Below are positions 47,555 through 61,665 of a stretch of DNA of 64,000 nucleotides, one piece after another. Location of the stretch: NCBI GenBank assembly GCA_019914995.1, contig CM034128.1:8000501-8064500 (forward strand). The letters are read 5' to 3'. The notes beneath the pieces are model-generated. The model did no database searches. It was not told the origin of the DNA and worked only from the letters and a program-made list of their open reading frames with translations. The stretch is from Acanthochlamys bracteata (taxonomy: Eukaryota; Streptophyta; Magnoliopsida; Pandanales; Velloziaceae). The first letter of the stretch is position 1; every line of letters starts with the position of its first letter. A program made the translations under genes and the position numbers.

Positions 47555-47685
47555 TGGAATTTATGGAACGTGGGAAAGAATGGACGCACGAGCGTTGCAT
47601 GCATTTTCGTGCATGGGCACGAGTCAGATTGAGATCGGGTTCAGGGTTAGGTTGAGGTTAGAAACGGGCTCGGTTCGGGATTAAA

Positions 47686-47926
47686 GGGAGCATTTTAAAG
47701 TGTTTATAAAATAAAATTTTTTTAAAAAAATATTTTTATTTTTTTAAAAATGATTTTTATTTTTTTTAATTTCAAAAAAAATTAAAAATATGCAATAAAA
47801 ATATCTCATTTCGTAAAAATTTTTTATACTTTCTAAATTTTTAAATAAATTTTTAAATATTTATAAAATATGTATTGAAAAATATAAAATAAAATAAAAT
47901 TGAAAAGCAGCGTTTCAAACGCTCTC
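47686..47926. repeat. MITE-like element, family A copy, in RH7 upstream region
   Basis: The left end is gagcattttaaagtgtttat and the right end is gcagcgtttcaaacgctctc. The core (tgcaataaaaatatctcatt, then gtattgaaaaatataaaata) matches the copies at 38541 and 63001. It sits between the RH7 telo-box and two distal TGGGCY motifs. Confidence 0.65.
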
Positions 47927-49458
47927 TTACAATGGGCTTCATAGATATTGATTGGGTGATTCGGATTAATTCGACCTTGATTAGGCCCACGAAGTTTTAA
48001 CTCGGTCGCATTCCGATCAAAGAACTCTGAAATATAAAAAAACCGACCGTCTTAATACAAAATAAATATTATAAAAATAACAATTTTATTTTTTATTTAC
48101 TAACAAAATAAAGTGAAAGTCATTTTAAAAATAAATTATTACAAATATATAAATTTATTTTTAAAATTAAATTTGAAGTAATTTCTAATATTTCTTTGTA
48201 TAGTGAAAAATTGAATTAAAAAAAGTACATCCTAAAAATTTATATTTTATAGTATACTATATAAATTTGGGCATTCCAACTTCAATAAGAGCGTTTGGCT
48301 TGCGTTTGACAATATTTCAAATACTCTATTTTATTTTATAATTTTTAATAAATTTTTATAATACTATATAAAATTTTATTAAAAAATATAAAAATTTTAT
48401 GTTGTAAGATTTTGTTATTACTTAATTTTATTAATTTTGTAAAGATAAAAAAAGAACTCATTTCTAAAAATAGAATAAAGATACTTTTTATATTAGAAAA
48501 GTTTCACTTAAGAAGCACTCTCAAAAATCTCTAACTTTTTATATTTTCCATTTTCAGAAAAGAGCTACAAAGATTAGAAGCAAATAAGTAAATACTCGTT
48601 GATAGTTGGTAATCTTACTGAAACTCTCCTCTAATTATATTATTTGATTTACTAAAATAATACACTTTTTGTAGAAAAAAATTTTAAAGCTTTTTTAAAT
48701 AAAAATTTTTTAACTTAAAAATAATAAATAGTATACATATAATAATTATGTAATTATAATTTAATTTATATTTTTAAAATTTAAAAATAATTTTAATGTA
48801 TAGTAAAAATTTACTTAGATAATTGAAAACTACGACAATCAAAATAAGCACTTCAAAATCAGTTTCTAAAGTAAGTCCTATATATCTGCACCTACCATTA
48901 AGCATAACCAAAGTATTTATTTCGATGACATTTCTATTTAAAAATCTACCAAATTAATTGGAACATTCAAGCCAATGCACCTAAGATGTTAATTAATCCA
49001 TGACATACCAATCTCTGTGTTTTTTCTTTTTCCTTCTATTTTTTACCCCCATTCTGTAAATTCACTATTAGTTATGAATTTATATGTAAATCAAATCGTT
49101 AACGAATACTTTTAACCAATCACTACACCGCCGGCACTTCCAACTCTGTTCATCTTCCTCAAAAGCTCCATTCACTGTATTCGATAACGAACGTTTTGTA
49201 TAATTGTATTCTCTTTGTGGTAATTTGCAAACAAATAACTGAGGTTGAAAATATCGCTTTGCTTCACGGTTTTTTCGTAGCACTACTGTGGTTTAACAGT
49301 ACGACATATTATTGGAGAGTTAAAGCATTTTGTTTAGTTAAGGAAGGCAGAAATAGTTGTCTAAACCCAACCGATATGAACTAGCGAAGCTAAGAGATGG
49401 TGTTCGTATTAGAAGATACAATACCGAACGAGCTAAATAAGATAAAATACAAACAAAA

Positions 49459-50530
49459 GTTCGCCTCATACATTATAAAGTTCAATCTAATACAAAAATT
49501 AAAACTAATAGCCTTAAGAATTCTCTAATACATTAACTATTCTAACTATTTTTTATCCATATGGGAGTTATTTAACTTTTCTTATACCTAACAATCTCTT
49601 CTTTAAGAATAAGTCACCCATATTATTTCTCATCATCCAAGTACTAATATCGTGCATAGAGCCTTCAGAATTTGATTTGCTCTAAATTATTACTCACAAT
49701 GGAAAAGCTCATGAGAGTTGTATTGCTCTTAATCACCCCACCACACAGCTCGTAAGGTTCCGCTTAGATTGAGAGTAAATAAAAGTAAAAGGATGCAAGA
49801 GAATCAACTACTCTTCTTCATTTTTATTTGATAACTCTTTTATAAGAGTAATGAAGATTAAAATTTTTCTTCATTATTCTTATATAGAGAGTAAGATGTA
49901 CATTCTAATATGGTGTGACCGAAGTAAGAGTAACTCAGAGCTATTATATATCTTTTCAATTTCTGTTAATATAAAAAAGATTAAGATATTTATATATATT
50001 TCTATTCTTTTTTATGCATATATCAAATAATCTGTTAGTTTTTTAACCAACTAAAATTAATTAATAAATATTATTAAAAATATTTTTTTCACTAGACTCT
50101 ATTCTTCATAATATGGATATAAAGTTTTCAAATTTTTCAACATCTAATAGCGCATTTCAGATTTTTTACAAAAAATAAAAGTAATTTGTTATTCTTCATT
50201 ACTTTGTTAATATATCTAAATATGATGAACATAAATGATTATTCATTTTTATATTACTCTTCTCTTTGTTACTCTTATTTTTACTTACTCTTATTTATTA
50301 CTTTCTTATCCAAATAGATCCTAAGAGTTATAATATGCCTCAATTGCTCTAGGTCTCAGTTTAATCATTGGTTCTAATATCACTATTAGAGAAAAAAATC
50401 TAAGTAAGATAGAATACCTAAAGAGTCCAGCTTATATATTATAAAGCTCAATCCAACTTAAAAATATAAGTAATGAGTTTAAAATTTCTCTAATATATTA
50501 GCCTCTTTTTTATCTTTTTTTTCATATAGG
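49459..50530. mobile_element. Repeat bounded by direct repeats, possible TRIM-like element, with a nested MITE
   Basis: Segments 49459-49566 and 50423-50530 are direct repeats of about 105 bp. Shared phrases are attataaagttcaatc / attataaagctcaatcc, a run of t/aagaattctctaatacatta / aaaatttctctaatatatta, and a tttttatc...catatggg / catatagg end. About 850 bp lie between them, including the inserted element 49755-50323. No retroelement protein is present. A short non-autonomous LTR element fits, but primer-binding and polypurine sites were not established. Confidence 0.5.
49755..50323. mobile_element. MITE-like element nested inside the direct-repeat structure
   Basis: The left terminus is aaggttccgcttagattgag followed by agtaaataaaagtaa. 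The right terminus, reversed, is taggatctatttggataaga followed by aagtaataaataagagtaa. These align as imperfect inverted repeats of over 35 bp. The AT-rich interior of about 500 bp is non-coding. No clear target-site duplication was found by eye. Confidence 0.55.
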
Positions 50531-53287
50531 CTATTCTAACTCATCATTAATCTAATAGTACTGCTGCGAAACTAAATGAAATTGTTGCCACGTATGTGTT
50601 TCAGCACCACTTCAATAGTGGAATCTGGTTGTGTATGGAATGTCTATGTGGCAATCGTCTCACGGGCTACGTACATTTCATGATTACTTGAATTACTTTA
50701 TTTCTGACTTGAGAGAAAACTAGAGCTCCAACTTCATTAAGCATTGGAAGGCCCAAGTAATCCTACTAAGCATTATAATAAGCTTGCAACTGCTATTAGT
50801 CATCTTTCTTGAGTTTTTGTTGCTGAATTCAGCTCAAGTCTTTCACAGTCGCGATCACGGTCATTAGACGAACTTGTTGATAACAGTGAAGCCTATGTAT
50901 AACGGAATGTGAAAGTCGTGGCAACCGCAGGGTCGAGTGTCCAATATAGGTGTGTCGTCATGCTTTCGTCAAAATCACTTCAATGGAGAAAAATAAAGAA
51001 ACTCGTTAAGAACATTTTCCTTCAAGGGATTAATTGATTTTACTGTATTATTGATGAGTGCGGGATGTTCGTAGACGTAAACCTTGCAGGAGCTTTAGTG
51101 ATTGTTAGAATTTGTGATAGAACTATGAATAGGTGCTGATAACCGTGAAAATGAATGATCACAAAGCAACAACAAGAGCAATAACAAAATTAATTTTACA
51201 CGTCTTATAAGATCCTTTCATAAGTTTGAATTTGATCAGTTATAATTTTCTTAAAGTATCAGCTATGTATATCATCTCTTACACTAAATTATCGTATTAG
51301 TGTTTATGAATATTTAGCTCTACCCTTAAAGTCTAGCCTATTATGTGTTATCCTCTCTATGTCATAAATAAATTCTACACATTAAAACACCAAAGAATCT
51401 AACTCCAAAATATTCTACTTCAAGTTATGAAGTAGCTTAGATTATAATTGGCAAATCCGAAACGTACCGTTCGGATAGACACAGACATCATCGATTTGGA
51501 ATAAAATCGTACAGATTTGTAAATTAATTTGAGGTATCGACCTGATTGATCTGAGTTGGCCTATTGGGGTTTCGGATGAAACCATCAACATGTCTAATCG
51601 GGTGAACCTAGATGTCAATTAAAATATTCCTTTTAATGTTGTTATATTGTCGAGTACCTCTACTGAGTGCCGAGAAGTCCCGTGCATCTCCGTTCTGATT
51701 ATTGAATGCGGCGACGAGGTCGACACGAAACCGAAGCTGAACGTTCTCATCTTGTCTTCCGTTCACTTTTTCGTCTCCGTCTCAATTTTCACCCTTTGAC
51801 CTCATAAAGCTGATCCAATCCATTCGTTATGCAACTTGATGTCCTTGCACTAACTTCTATTTGCCTGCTTATTTGCATGTACATGGTTTAAATAGGAAGC
51901 TGAGAGAGATTATTGACCGGTGTTCCTGACACTCAAAGTCAGACCTCAATAGATCAGTATTTTTAGTCATTGCCATCTTAATTAATTCTTTCTGCTAATT
52001 TTTGAAACAATCCATAGAATCTATTCGAATAAAATTGAATCGGAGAGAAATAAAATGGAAAACAATTGAATAGTTTAGCTTTCTTAGAAAGCCTCATCAA
52101 TCCTCATATCTCTCGTGGAGACTGCTCTCGACATCTCCTTCTATCTTCTACTGCTCAAAGATTATGCCAACATAAATAATCACAATATCAACTCCTTTTT
52201 CCTCTTTTTCTTACCGCTCTTCTTCTTATCATTTTCACCCTTCTTCTTTTGATCACTTCAATTTCATAGAGCACAAATCACCGAATAAATCCTCTTCGCT
52301 AAGTTCGGCATTATCTGCAGGCATGCCCGTCAAAAAGACTCTAATCCTCCATCGATCTCAGGTCAACTGAATCGCCTATTGATGTGTTTTTTAGAAATAG
52401 TATTTGGTTTCCATCTCTGTTCCTTCCTTTTTTGATTGTTTTGTTTGTTTGTATTTGGATTCCAAAGAGGTCAGCTCCATCTCGTCCTCATCCTTGGTGC
52501 TATTGACCATATAGATCGATCCTTGATCTGCCTAGTTAACCTAAAAATCATTAATTCGAACAATTGATTTGATCGACGTTTTGTTCGATTCTACCAACTA
52601 TAGTTCAGATTTTATTTTTATAACATCAAAATAAATGAAACATGTCAACTATTTATTGGAAAATGGCTACGACTCTTGATTTGGTTCTTTTTGGCATATT
52701 TAATTTTGTGTTCAACTCTAATTTCATTATAAAAATTTATTTCATATTTTTTAATAAATTTTTTATAATATTTATAAATTATATAAAAATTTGAACAATA
52801 CAAAAAAATTTACATCATACAATCTTATTATTATTATTTTTATTATTTTAGATAAAAATAAAAGTTGATTTTTAAAAAAATTTAAGTCTTCTTAACTAAA
52901 AAAACTTATTTTAAAAAAATTTCTAAAATTTTTTTATTTTAGAAAAAGCTTTGGTATCATAATTTCCAATCATCTCCTTCGTCAACCAAAACGTGGACCA
53001 CTTCTTCAATTGCTTCTCACCCAGCTTCTGGGCACCGTTCTCCGATCAGCTCCTCCCAAGTTTTCTCAAGCGCGTCAAACGAAAAGGAAAAGAAAAATTG
53101 AGCAACTGCGCAAACAAACAGCCATCTCCTTCGCTGCAGAGCACTTCAACAACAACTTAGATTTGTTCTTCGGCGAGATACTTGATCGGTGTCATTCGGT
53201 AACAGAGTCTCAACAACAACTGACAGCGATCGATCTCGCCTCTGAAAGGCTTCTGAGAGATTCGATTTGTGTCCGTCGGGCGGAGCA

Positions 53288-56200
53288 ATGAAGGCGAGCA
53301 ACAGAAGGAATTGTGCGTTTGGTTATTTTGTTGTTGTTTTTGCGTTGGCCAGTTGTGGTGTTTTGGGAAGGCCTGATAAGGAGACGCGGGATAAGTTCTA
53401 CGGTAGTCTTGCCGGCGGGTTTCCGCCGAAGAATTCTGGAGATGGAAGCATAGCTGATATTATCGATCGTGTTCTGGAGAAGGAGTTTTCGGACAATGAG
53501 ACTCCTCAAGGTTAGATTCTTATGAGCAGTTTGTTAATGTTCTTTCACTAAACAAATTTATTTATGGAAATTTTTAAGTAGACAAGACCATCGAGCACCA
53601 AAAAATTTTTCTCGCAATCATCGTGTGCAGTTAATTGTCGTTAAATGTCAATTTAATAGGGATAGCTACGTCCTGGAGGCGGAAGTTGTTAGTCATAGAC
53701 TAGTAAGGTTTTAATTGGCTGACTAATTTAGATGTCCATTACATGAAAGTATTAGGTGGACATAGGCATAATGGGTAGAACTATAGAGGCTTCCGTGTGC
53801 TAAAGTTGCTCCGCTTATATCATGAATTTGAACATAATGGCAACTATCTTACTGATTTTAGCCTCTACTTTGAACAATGCAAGGAAAGCATTATATTCTA
53901 CACCACTGCCAATTTTGCTATTCATGTCAGTAAGATGCACTAGTTTTCTATAACCTATTCTTATAAGTGCCTCTCATAGTTTGATAGTTTTGGTTGCACC
54001 GTCGTTAATGTTGATATCTCTTACCGTCTGAACAGGTTGTTTCTTTGTTTTAAAATACCCTCAGTATTGGTTTTTTCAAGTATTATTACAGGAAGACTGC
54101 TTAGAAACAAAGACTAGTTCTTAGTATGCAACAATAATTGCTGATCCTGTACTCGAAGTAATTTACTTAGTAGTTTAGCGAAGTATCAATACTTCTATGT
54201 TGTTCCCAATTTCTTCTTTTTCTTTTTGTTCTAACAAGGCTGAAGAAAACAAAATTCATAAGGAGACTTCAATCACCATGAGATAGGAGCTCCTTTTAGG
54301 GTTACCTTTATATTTCTAATGCAAAAAAGGCAATAGGAAATATCACTTCTTACTTATAGTTGATGGGCTTGTATACTATAAGTAACTTAGAAGCACTTCT
54401 CAAAATATTTTTATTAACAGAAGGCATGATCGGCAATTATTAAATCCTATTTGTTGTGAACCTCCACATTTTGAACATTTTGATTGGCCATCACCAGTCA
54501 TTGGAAGGAATTGTATTCTCTAGTTGTGTCATGGCTGTTATAGACAAACCAGATAACTGTGAGCTATTTGGATTTATAATGTCGCGATTTTCAGTTAATT
54601 GGATAGATTGAATGGAGAAAGGAAACATAAGATACCTTGAAAGTGAATATTTCGGGAGCAATTAGAAATTTACTTAGAAGTGAGAAGAAAGCAGCTAACA
54701 CTCCATGGTCATAGCTGCAATCATGTTTCTGATTTATTTTGTATTTAATGCTTAAGATTCATAAAATAGCCTATAATTGTCTTTCTATATAATGTACCGG
54801 CAGTAATTTAATCTTTGAGCCATCCTCTCTGATAGACTGTGTTCTTTTTGTTTTCAGGGCCTGATAAAAGTAGCTTCAACAATACAATGGCAGATAACCA
54901 AGTAGGTTTGTTTACTTTTTGGATGCTTTATTCTCCTGAATTTTTATTCATCGTCTGTTTCTACCATATTTTGACATAAAACTATGCTGAATTTAGGACT
55001 ACCTAGGCTGCCTGCTCATCAATCTCTAATACATTTTGTTTCTTGACCACTGCTAATATTGCAAGGAGAATAAATAATACAGGTTCTAGGTCATCTTCTT
55101 ACTTGCCAGTGACTTTGAGATAGAAATAGAGGTTAATTCAATCAGCAGACAGGAAGTTCATCTTTGCTGACTGGTCTTTGAATTTATTGATAAGGAGAAT
55201 GTAGTGTATGATTCTTGATACTTGCTTAGATGAGTTTCCTTCCTCTTAATAAAAGATGCTCAAACCTGACTCCTAAACGTATATGCTTAAACTTGTTTCT
55301 GTTGTGTCTTTTTCCAAATGTGTGGCCTTGATATTCCAAAATTGTAAAAAATCAATCTAGTTTCCTCTACAGGTATTGTCAGGATATCTGAGGATTAAAG
55401 TCATCCATAACCCACACCTTCAGATGCCAAGAAATTCATGATCCTAGCTGTAGGAATGGTCCATGCGGTTATCTTAATCATTGAATTACTGGAAATTGTG
55501 GTCTTCTATGCCTTCAGAAACAAATTGTATAGTCTAAAGGGGGTCCTTAGTTGCTTGCTCACCTTGGCTTTTGTTGGCATAACCTTTAGTTGGTATTGGG
55601 TATTTGTTGATGTCTTACAACCGCCTTCCATCTTTTATGAGTTGTTGTGAATTTGTGATTGAATTCTTTTTCTTGTGGTCACAAAATTGCTATATTTGTT
55701 TGGCATGTCTTGCTTATCCAACTAACTATACCTCATCTATTTTCAGAATTTTGTATGATGTTATTAAACTTGTTGCTTTACCATACTTGGACAGGGCATC
55801 TTGGAGACTGTCGCTATAATTACACATGACAAGCTCAAGAAAAATGAAACCAATGTCAACAAGTATTAATTTCTCAGAAGCTTTGGTTTTAATGTGTTGC
55901 TTCGGAATTCTCTAAAGAAAAAATGCTGACAAACTTTTGCTCGGCAGTTCATCTAGACCATTCCAAATTCAAGATGTTTTTTCGATTGAGAACGGAGGCT
56001 CTGATGATATGACAACCTTGATTGACAGAAAGGTGAATTGTGCTGGCCTTTTTAATAAAAAAGGAATAACATGTGTTAACAATGTTTCGCTTATTAAATT
56101 TGCTGATTATGTTGTGTTTTTTTCCCTCTCCAGGACAATGTTTTTGTTATGTCGAATCGTAAATCAAAGTATCCGGTTCTCCAAGTAGATCAAAGGTTTG

Positions 56201-59200
56201 TCTGGTTGATGCTCTCTAAATGGCATGTTTTAGTTATAATATCACAAAACTTTGGTGATGAACTCAGGACTGATTACAGTGTGAGTAAATAGCCCATGTT
56301 GACCTTTTCATGTGCAGTGAGCTTATAGACAATGTCCTTGCTTGCAGGCTGATTTCTGATTTAGTGGTCGTAATTGTGTCGGCGACAATTGGTGGAATAA
56401 TTTTTTCTTGTTTGGGACAACCAGTGAGTAGTCAAATATTTTAGAACCAGCTGAGATTTTAGAGGATTACTGTATATTTAGTTATTGATTTGTCTTTTGC
56501 TTTTTGATGATGATTATGATTTAAGGTCATTGTTGGATTTCTTTTGGCGGGATCTCTAATTGGGCCTGGGGGTTTGAATTTCATTAGCGAAATGGTACAG
56601 GTATAATTAAATATCCTTTCTGAATTTACCATTCTATTTGATTTTGTCAATAACTTTCTTTTGAAAGCTCCTGTTTCTCTTTTCTATGATCAGAAGTTAC
56701 TTCTCTAATATGCTGATCACACCTACAACTGGCCTTAATGTTATGCGTAAAAACTTTCTGCTTGTCTGCATTTTATCTGATTAGGCAGAGCATCTTTTTT
56801 GTGCATAGTAGTAGTTGCGCTACCTTTCAGTAATTATAGTCTCTGTGAGTTAGGTGGAAGATCAGTATGAAATGCTTATTTTTAAAATATTATAGCAGTA
56901 AGTAGCTTGTCCATGATAAATCCTATGGGTTCTGATGATGGTTTACACTTCTGAAAGTTACCTAAAGCTCGTGATTGATGTTGAATTTAATTATGAAATA
57001 GATAGACCACTAGATAACTATGGGTAAACATAAACATGTTCTCATAGGCAAATGCATATAAAATGTTCACAATCATCTAAAAACATATTGAGGCAAGCAG
57101 GTTGTGTTCTGTCTAAAGTGGCTATAGTGAGGAGAGAGGGACTACATGCAGTACAGAGGAACAACTTCATATTATAACATACAAGCTTCGTTATTTAACG
57201 GATTATTCGACAAATTTTTATGTAATGCATATCTTAGTCTGTCCATTCTGTAAAAAAGCAAAGGACAATAACTCGAATTTATCAGGGAAGTTCTAACACA
57301 CCCTTAATGTCATAGGTTTGTTTTAATTTGATATCATGGCAGATAGTTACCTAGAACTCTAAGTTCCTAGTAACATCTAAGTGATGATGCAGTTGCTTGC
57401 TCTTGAGGCTTTATGATGGAAACAACGAACAAGAATGATTGTATAATCATTATTTTACCTATAAAAGGTTTGTTCTTCTTGATGAGTATCTTGAGAAACA
57501 CCTACTCCAGGATTAAGTTTAATGAGCACATCTAGATTATAAAATTCTTCAAAGACATTCAGTTTCTTATCCAAGATTATGTTCATTGAACAGAAGTAGG
57601 AAGTAGAAAGGCTAAATACAGAAGACAACATTCTCGAAACTTAGTTGGGAGGCAGCTGATAACTACTTCTGATATTAAATGGTGAATTGATAGGAGGAAT
57701 TCCCGAAACATTCACATTCATGATTGTCATGGTTTAGGTACTGAGATTTTAATCTTTCTTGCTTTTGGACAAGTATGGGATTTTTTAATGGGAATGTACC
57801 ATTTCAATAATGCACTTCAGTTGATTGTCAGGGAATTTCTTTAAATGTTCTTACAGTAAGACCTTTCCCTCTTGATGTTGAACTTTGATGCAAACGTGCT
57901 CTATGTCTCAGCATCTAACTGTTACTAGATCTTATGTGTGACATTTTTCTAGTTTTTAAATCCAAAATAGTAGGTTAGTCAGATTTGCTTCTCTGTTTTG
58001 ATGTTTGAGTGCTTCAAACTGACTGATGCAGTATAAGCTGTGTGCATGCAGGTTGAGACTTTTGCACAGTTTGGTGTGGTGTTTCTTTTATTTGCATTGG
58101 GTCTTGAGTTCTCACTTACTAAGGTAGTGAATAGATTTTAAATTTCTTTGAATTCTTTTTGCACTATAATTCGTTTTTTGGGTGGTTGGTCTAACCTGAT
58201 TGATTGACAGTTGAAAGCTGTTGGACCAGTTGCTGTTCTTGGAGGGCTGCTTCAGATATTTATTTTTATGTTCTGTTGCGGTGTAATAGCCATTGTAAGA
58301 GTCCGTCAGCTGCCTAAAAAAATTTTGGTAGATGTAATGTATTTAATGGACTAAATCTCCCTCATTGTCATCTTCATGTAGGCCTGTGGTGCAAAACTAT
58401 CAGAGGGTGTATTTGTGGGTTCCTTTTTATCGATGTCGTCTACAGCTGTGGTATGTTACAGGAGTTTGGTTATCATGTTCATCTAAATTTGTTTAGACAT
58501 ATTTTTAGTGTTGCTTTCCTTGCTCCAGGTTTCAAAATTTTTAGTGGAAAGAAATAGCATGAATTCTCTTCATGGCCAAGTTACAATCGGGACACTCATT
58601 CTTCAGGTTTGTATCACAATTCCTGCTTTTATTTAGCCAATAGCAATTTAACACTGGGATGGGGCATACACTTGCTTTTACATTTTTCTTCAGAAAAGTT
58701 CGTCGCATGTCAACTTCACGCTTTGCTTTGAGATAAATGGAAAAAGAAGCTTTTAATGTACTCGATGAATGCAATTTACTTATACCTCACAAAGCTTAAA
58801 GTTGTAAGTAAATGTCTAGAAATAAGTCCAGACGAACTTCTAGAATTAAGAAAATGTTTAGCTCTCTGAGCTGAAATCTGCATACTGAGTACTTTATGCA
58901 TTAGCCTTGTCAACATACTTTTGATTGTTCTTTCCTCCTTTTCAGGATTGTGCAGTGGGGTTGCTATTTGCTCTACTTCCTGTTCTAGGTGGTAGTAGTG
59001 GCGTCTTCCATGGTGTGATGTCAATGGCAAAGCTGTAAGGTTTTTAATTTACTAAAACACAATTTAGGACAAGTTACATCCTTTCTAATGAATATTGTTG
59101 TTAATTAGATTTTGTTTGCTATTCCTTACTCACATTCATGTTTTATATATTTCTTAAGTTGATCCACTGTCTTCATTTTTATTTCTGTAGTGCCATTAAA

Positions 59201-61632
59201 CCTGACATTATGAAGCAATAAACAGTTCATATTAACTCAAAGTTATAAACAGTTCGTATATCATAAATATTCATATATCTTAAACATCCTTTATTGAAAT
59301 TTCAAATTTTATTCACTTTTCATTGAAGTGTAAACACTATTTCAATTCTTAGGACATATGTCTCGTAGGTGTGCTGAGCGTTTGGTCTTGATATTTGAAT
59401 ATATGTCATTATCGATGTTACTTAACAATGTAAGAGTTCTTTTATGTTGGCCGGTTTTGAATATTACATCAAAAAACTCTGCTTGCTGGATGGTACAAAA
59501 GCATCATTTGTGTGCCAGAACCTTGTGATGGATCTGCAAGTACACTTTACTAGGACTATCCAAACAGTCTTATAGAGATCTTCCTTGTAAAGCATTGGTG
59601 AAGCATATAGCTGATACAGTACATTGCTATGCAGGCTACTGGTTTTATCCTTGTTTGTGACTGCCGCCTCCATGTTGTCCTGGTCTTTTGTTCCTCGTTT
59701 CTTGAAGCTTATGATCCAGTTATCATCTCAAGTAAGTAAACCCTATCGAATTTGTCACGACTGACACAAATAAATTTGAAATTTCCTGTTTTCTGTTGAA
59801 ATTCCCTGTTTTCTGTTGAATACATATTTAGATTAGCATATTTGTTACAAGCTCTATTTTTCCGTTGTCTTCATTGATCCTTACATGAAAAATATTTTTA
59901 ATTGGTTTCTACTGGCTACAAGTCAAGAATTGCAACTTTCTCTTCTTGCAAAAGACTACATCCATATTGAGTTTTAGTGATTGCATGCCTTAGTGGGTTT
60001 TGGGGCATGCAGGCTTTTTTTTTTGTTGATTTTCAGCCTTAAATTTCTATGATTGATTGATGTCATGCACAAACATCTGACTTCACCATTTATTCTTTCA
60101 ATATATGAACTTTGTGCAGACAAATGAACTGTATCAGTTAGCTTCTGTCGCCTTCTGCTTACTACTAGCTTGGGTAAGTGAATGCTACCTGGTGCCCTTT
60201 CCGTCTTGATATTACAAGCAAATACTGGTCCTTGTTTGTGTATTCTCTCATATGGATCTCCTTTTCTCGGAGTCATGTTGTATTCTACAACCACTAGAAG
60301 AAAAAAGTTCCAGTGATTAATTGGCTGATGGATGGTTACCATCTGGTGGCTTTGTCTTAGTCGATCTGACTTGACCACCCATCTCTGAACTGTGTCAAGT
60401 CAAATTGTGCTACAATGGTGAATGGTGTCAGGAATGTATATCCTATTACCAAATTGTACTTAAAAGAAATCCTAGCTGTACTTCCACTTTTTGAAGTCAC
60501 TTCCTAGCAATAAGCCTGAGCGAGCATCAGAATTCTTTCTTGAAATGGTTGTTGAATGGTGGACTTAGACGTTGCTGCATGACTGCAAATACCGTAGAAC
60601 GACGTATATCGGTAGCCATAAGTTGCGTAAAAATCTCCGGAGGCACAATTATAAACTTACTTTTATCTTCTTGCTTTTTTTTTTGCAGTGCAGTGATAAG
60701 CTTGGGTTAAGTCTGGAGTTGGGTTCTTTCGTTGCTGGTGTTATAATATCCACATCAGACTTTGCACAACATACCCTTGACCTCGTAAGGAATCACTTTA
60801 AACTGCATACTGTATTTGAATTGTTTTGCAAAGTTATTGAAATAACATATCTCACAAGTTTATATTTTGAAACATCATACAAGCGTGAAATGTAGTTCTG
60901 AGATACATCTATAACTTTTTTTGAGGTATGTGTATCATGGAAGCTTCCGTCTCCATTTTCATTTTTAAAAGTGTATCTTCAATCATATCCTGATTTGACA
61001 TATATTGAAAATTTTGAACCACAACTTTGCAGTGGCCTTAATTTTTCAAATTTAAAAGAAAAATTGTCGCAAGTCTCAAAACACAAATGGTTAAAAAGTG
61101 TTAACCCACTTCCGAATACTTTAGCTTACTTCTTCAATTGAGAAAAATTTTTATGAAAATCATATGATGGCATCTCATGAGTGGAACTTCTGTCTTCCTG
61201 TTTTCTTTTATCAGGTGGAAGCAATCCGTAACCTATTTGCAGCTCTTTTCCTTGCAAGCATTGGAATGCTCATACACATACAATTTTTGTGGAATCATGT
61301 GGATATCTTGCTTGCAGCAGTCATTCTTGTAATCATAGTCAAGACTTTTGTTGCAGCCTTAGTCATTAAATTTTTTGGATACAGCAGTAGAACAGCAATT
61401 CTTGTAAGTATCTATTTACACACGCGATTGATAATTTGGTATCATACTATCCTTACTGTACACGGTTCTAACTGTATTCCTGTGATGATTGATTTTACAA
61501 AAGGTTGGTCTCTCATTAGCTCAGATTGGAGAATTTGCATTCGTCCTCTTAAGTCGTGCTTCAAATCTTCATCTTATTGAGGTGATGCTTTTGATCCTTT
61601 GTCTTTTTTTTTTTAATAAATAATTTTATAAA

Positions 61633-61665
<33 letters not shown>

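Larger units (their letters stand above)
47403..53287. other. Large repeat-rich gap between RH7 and KEA
   Basis: It lies between divergent genes (RH7 on minus, KEA on plus). No gene is supported. It holds the RH7 promoter, a family A element (47686-47926), AT-rich blocks at about 48290-48560 and 48640-48880, a nested repeat structure (49459-50530) and AT-rich 52720-52960. The stretch 51650-52400 is less AT-rich and without stable coding signal. The final 300 bp are probably the KEA leader, whose open frames I take as untranslated. Confidence 0.6.

Noticed and set aside
53010-53291. Open frame just upstream of the KEA start
   Set aside because: Ends at the KEA start region in another frame; most likely 5' leader. 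Not similar to known KEA N-termini.
55438-55819. Two plus-strand open frames in KEA intron 2
   Set aside because: Hydrophobic but not alignable with the KEA protein; exons on both sides join in frame without them.
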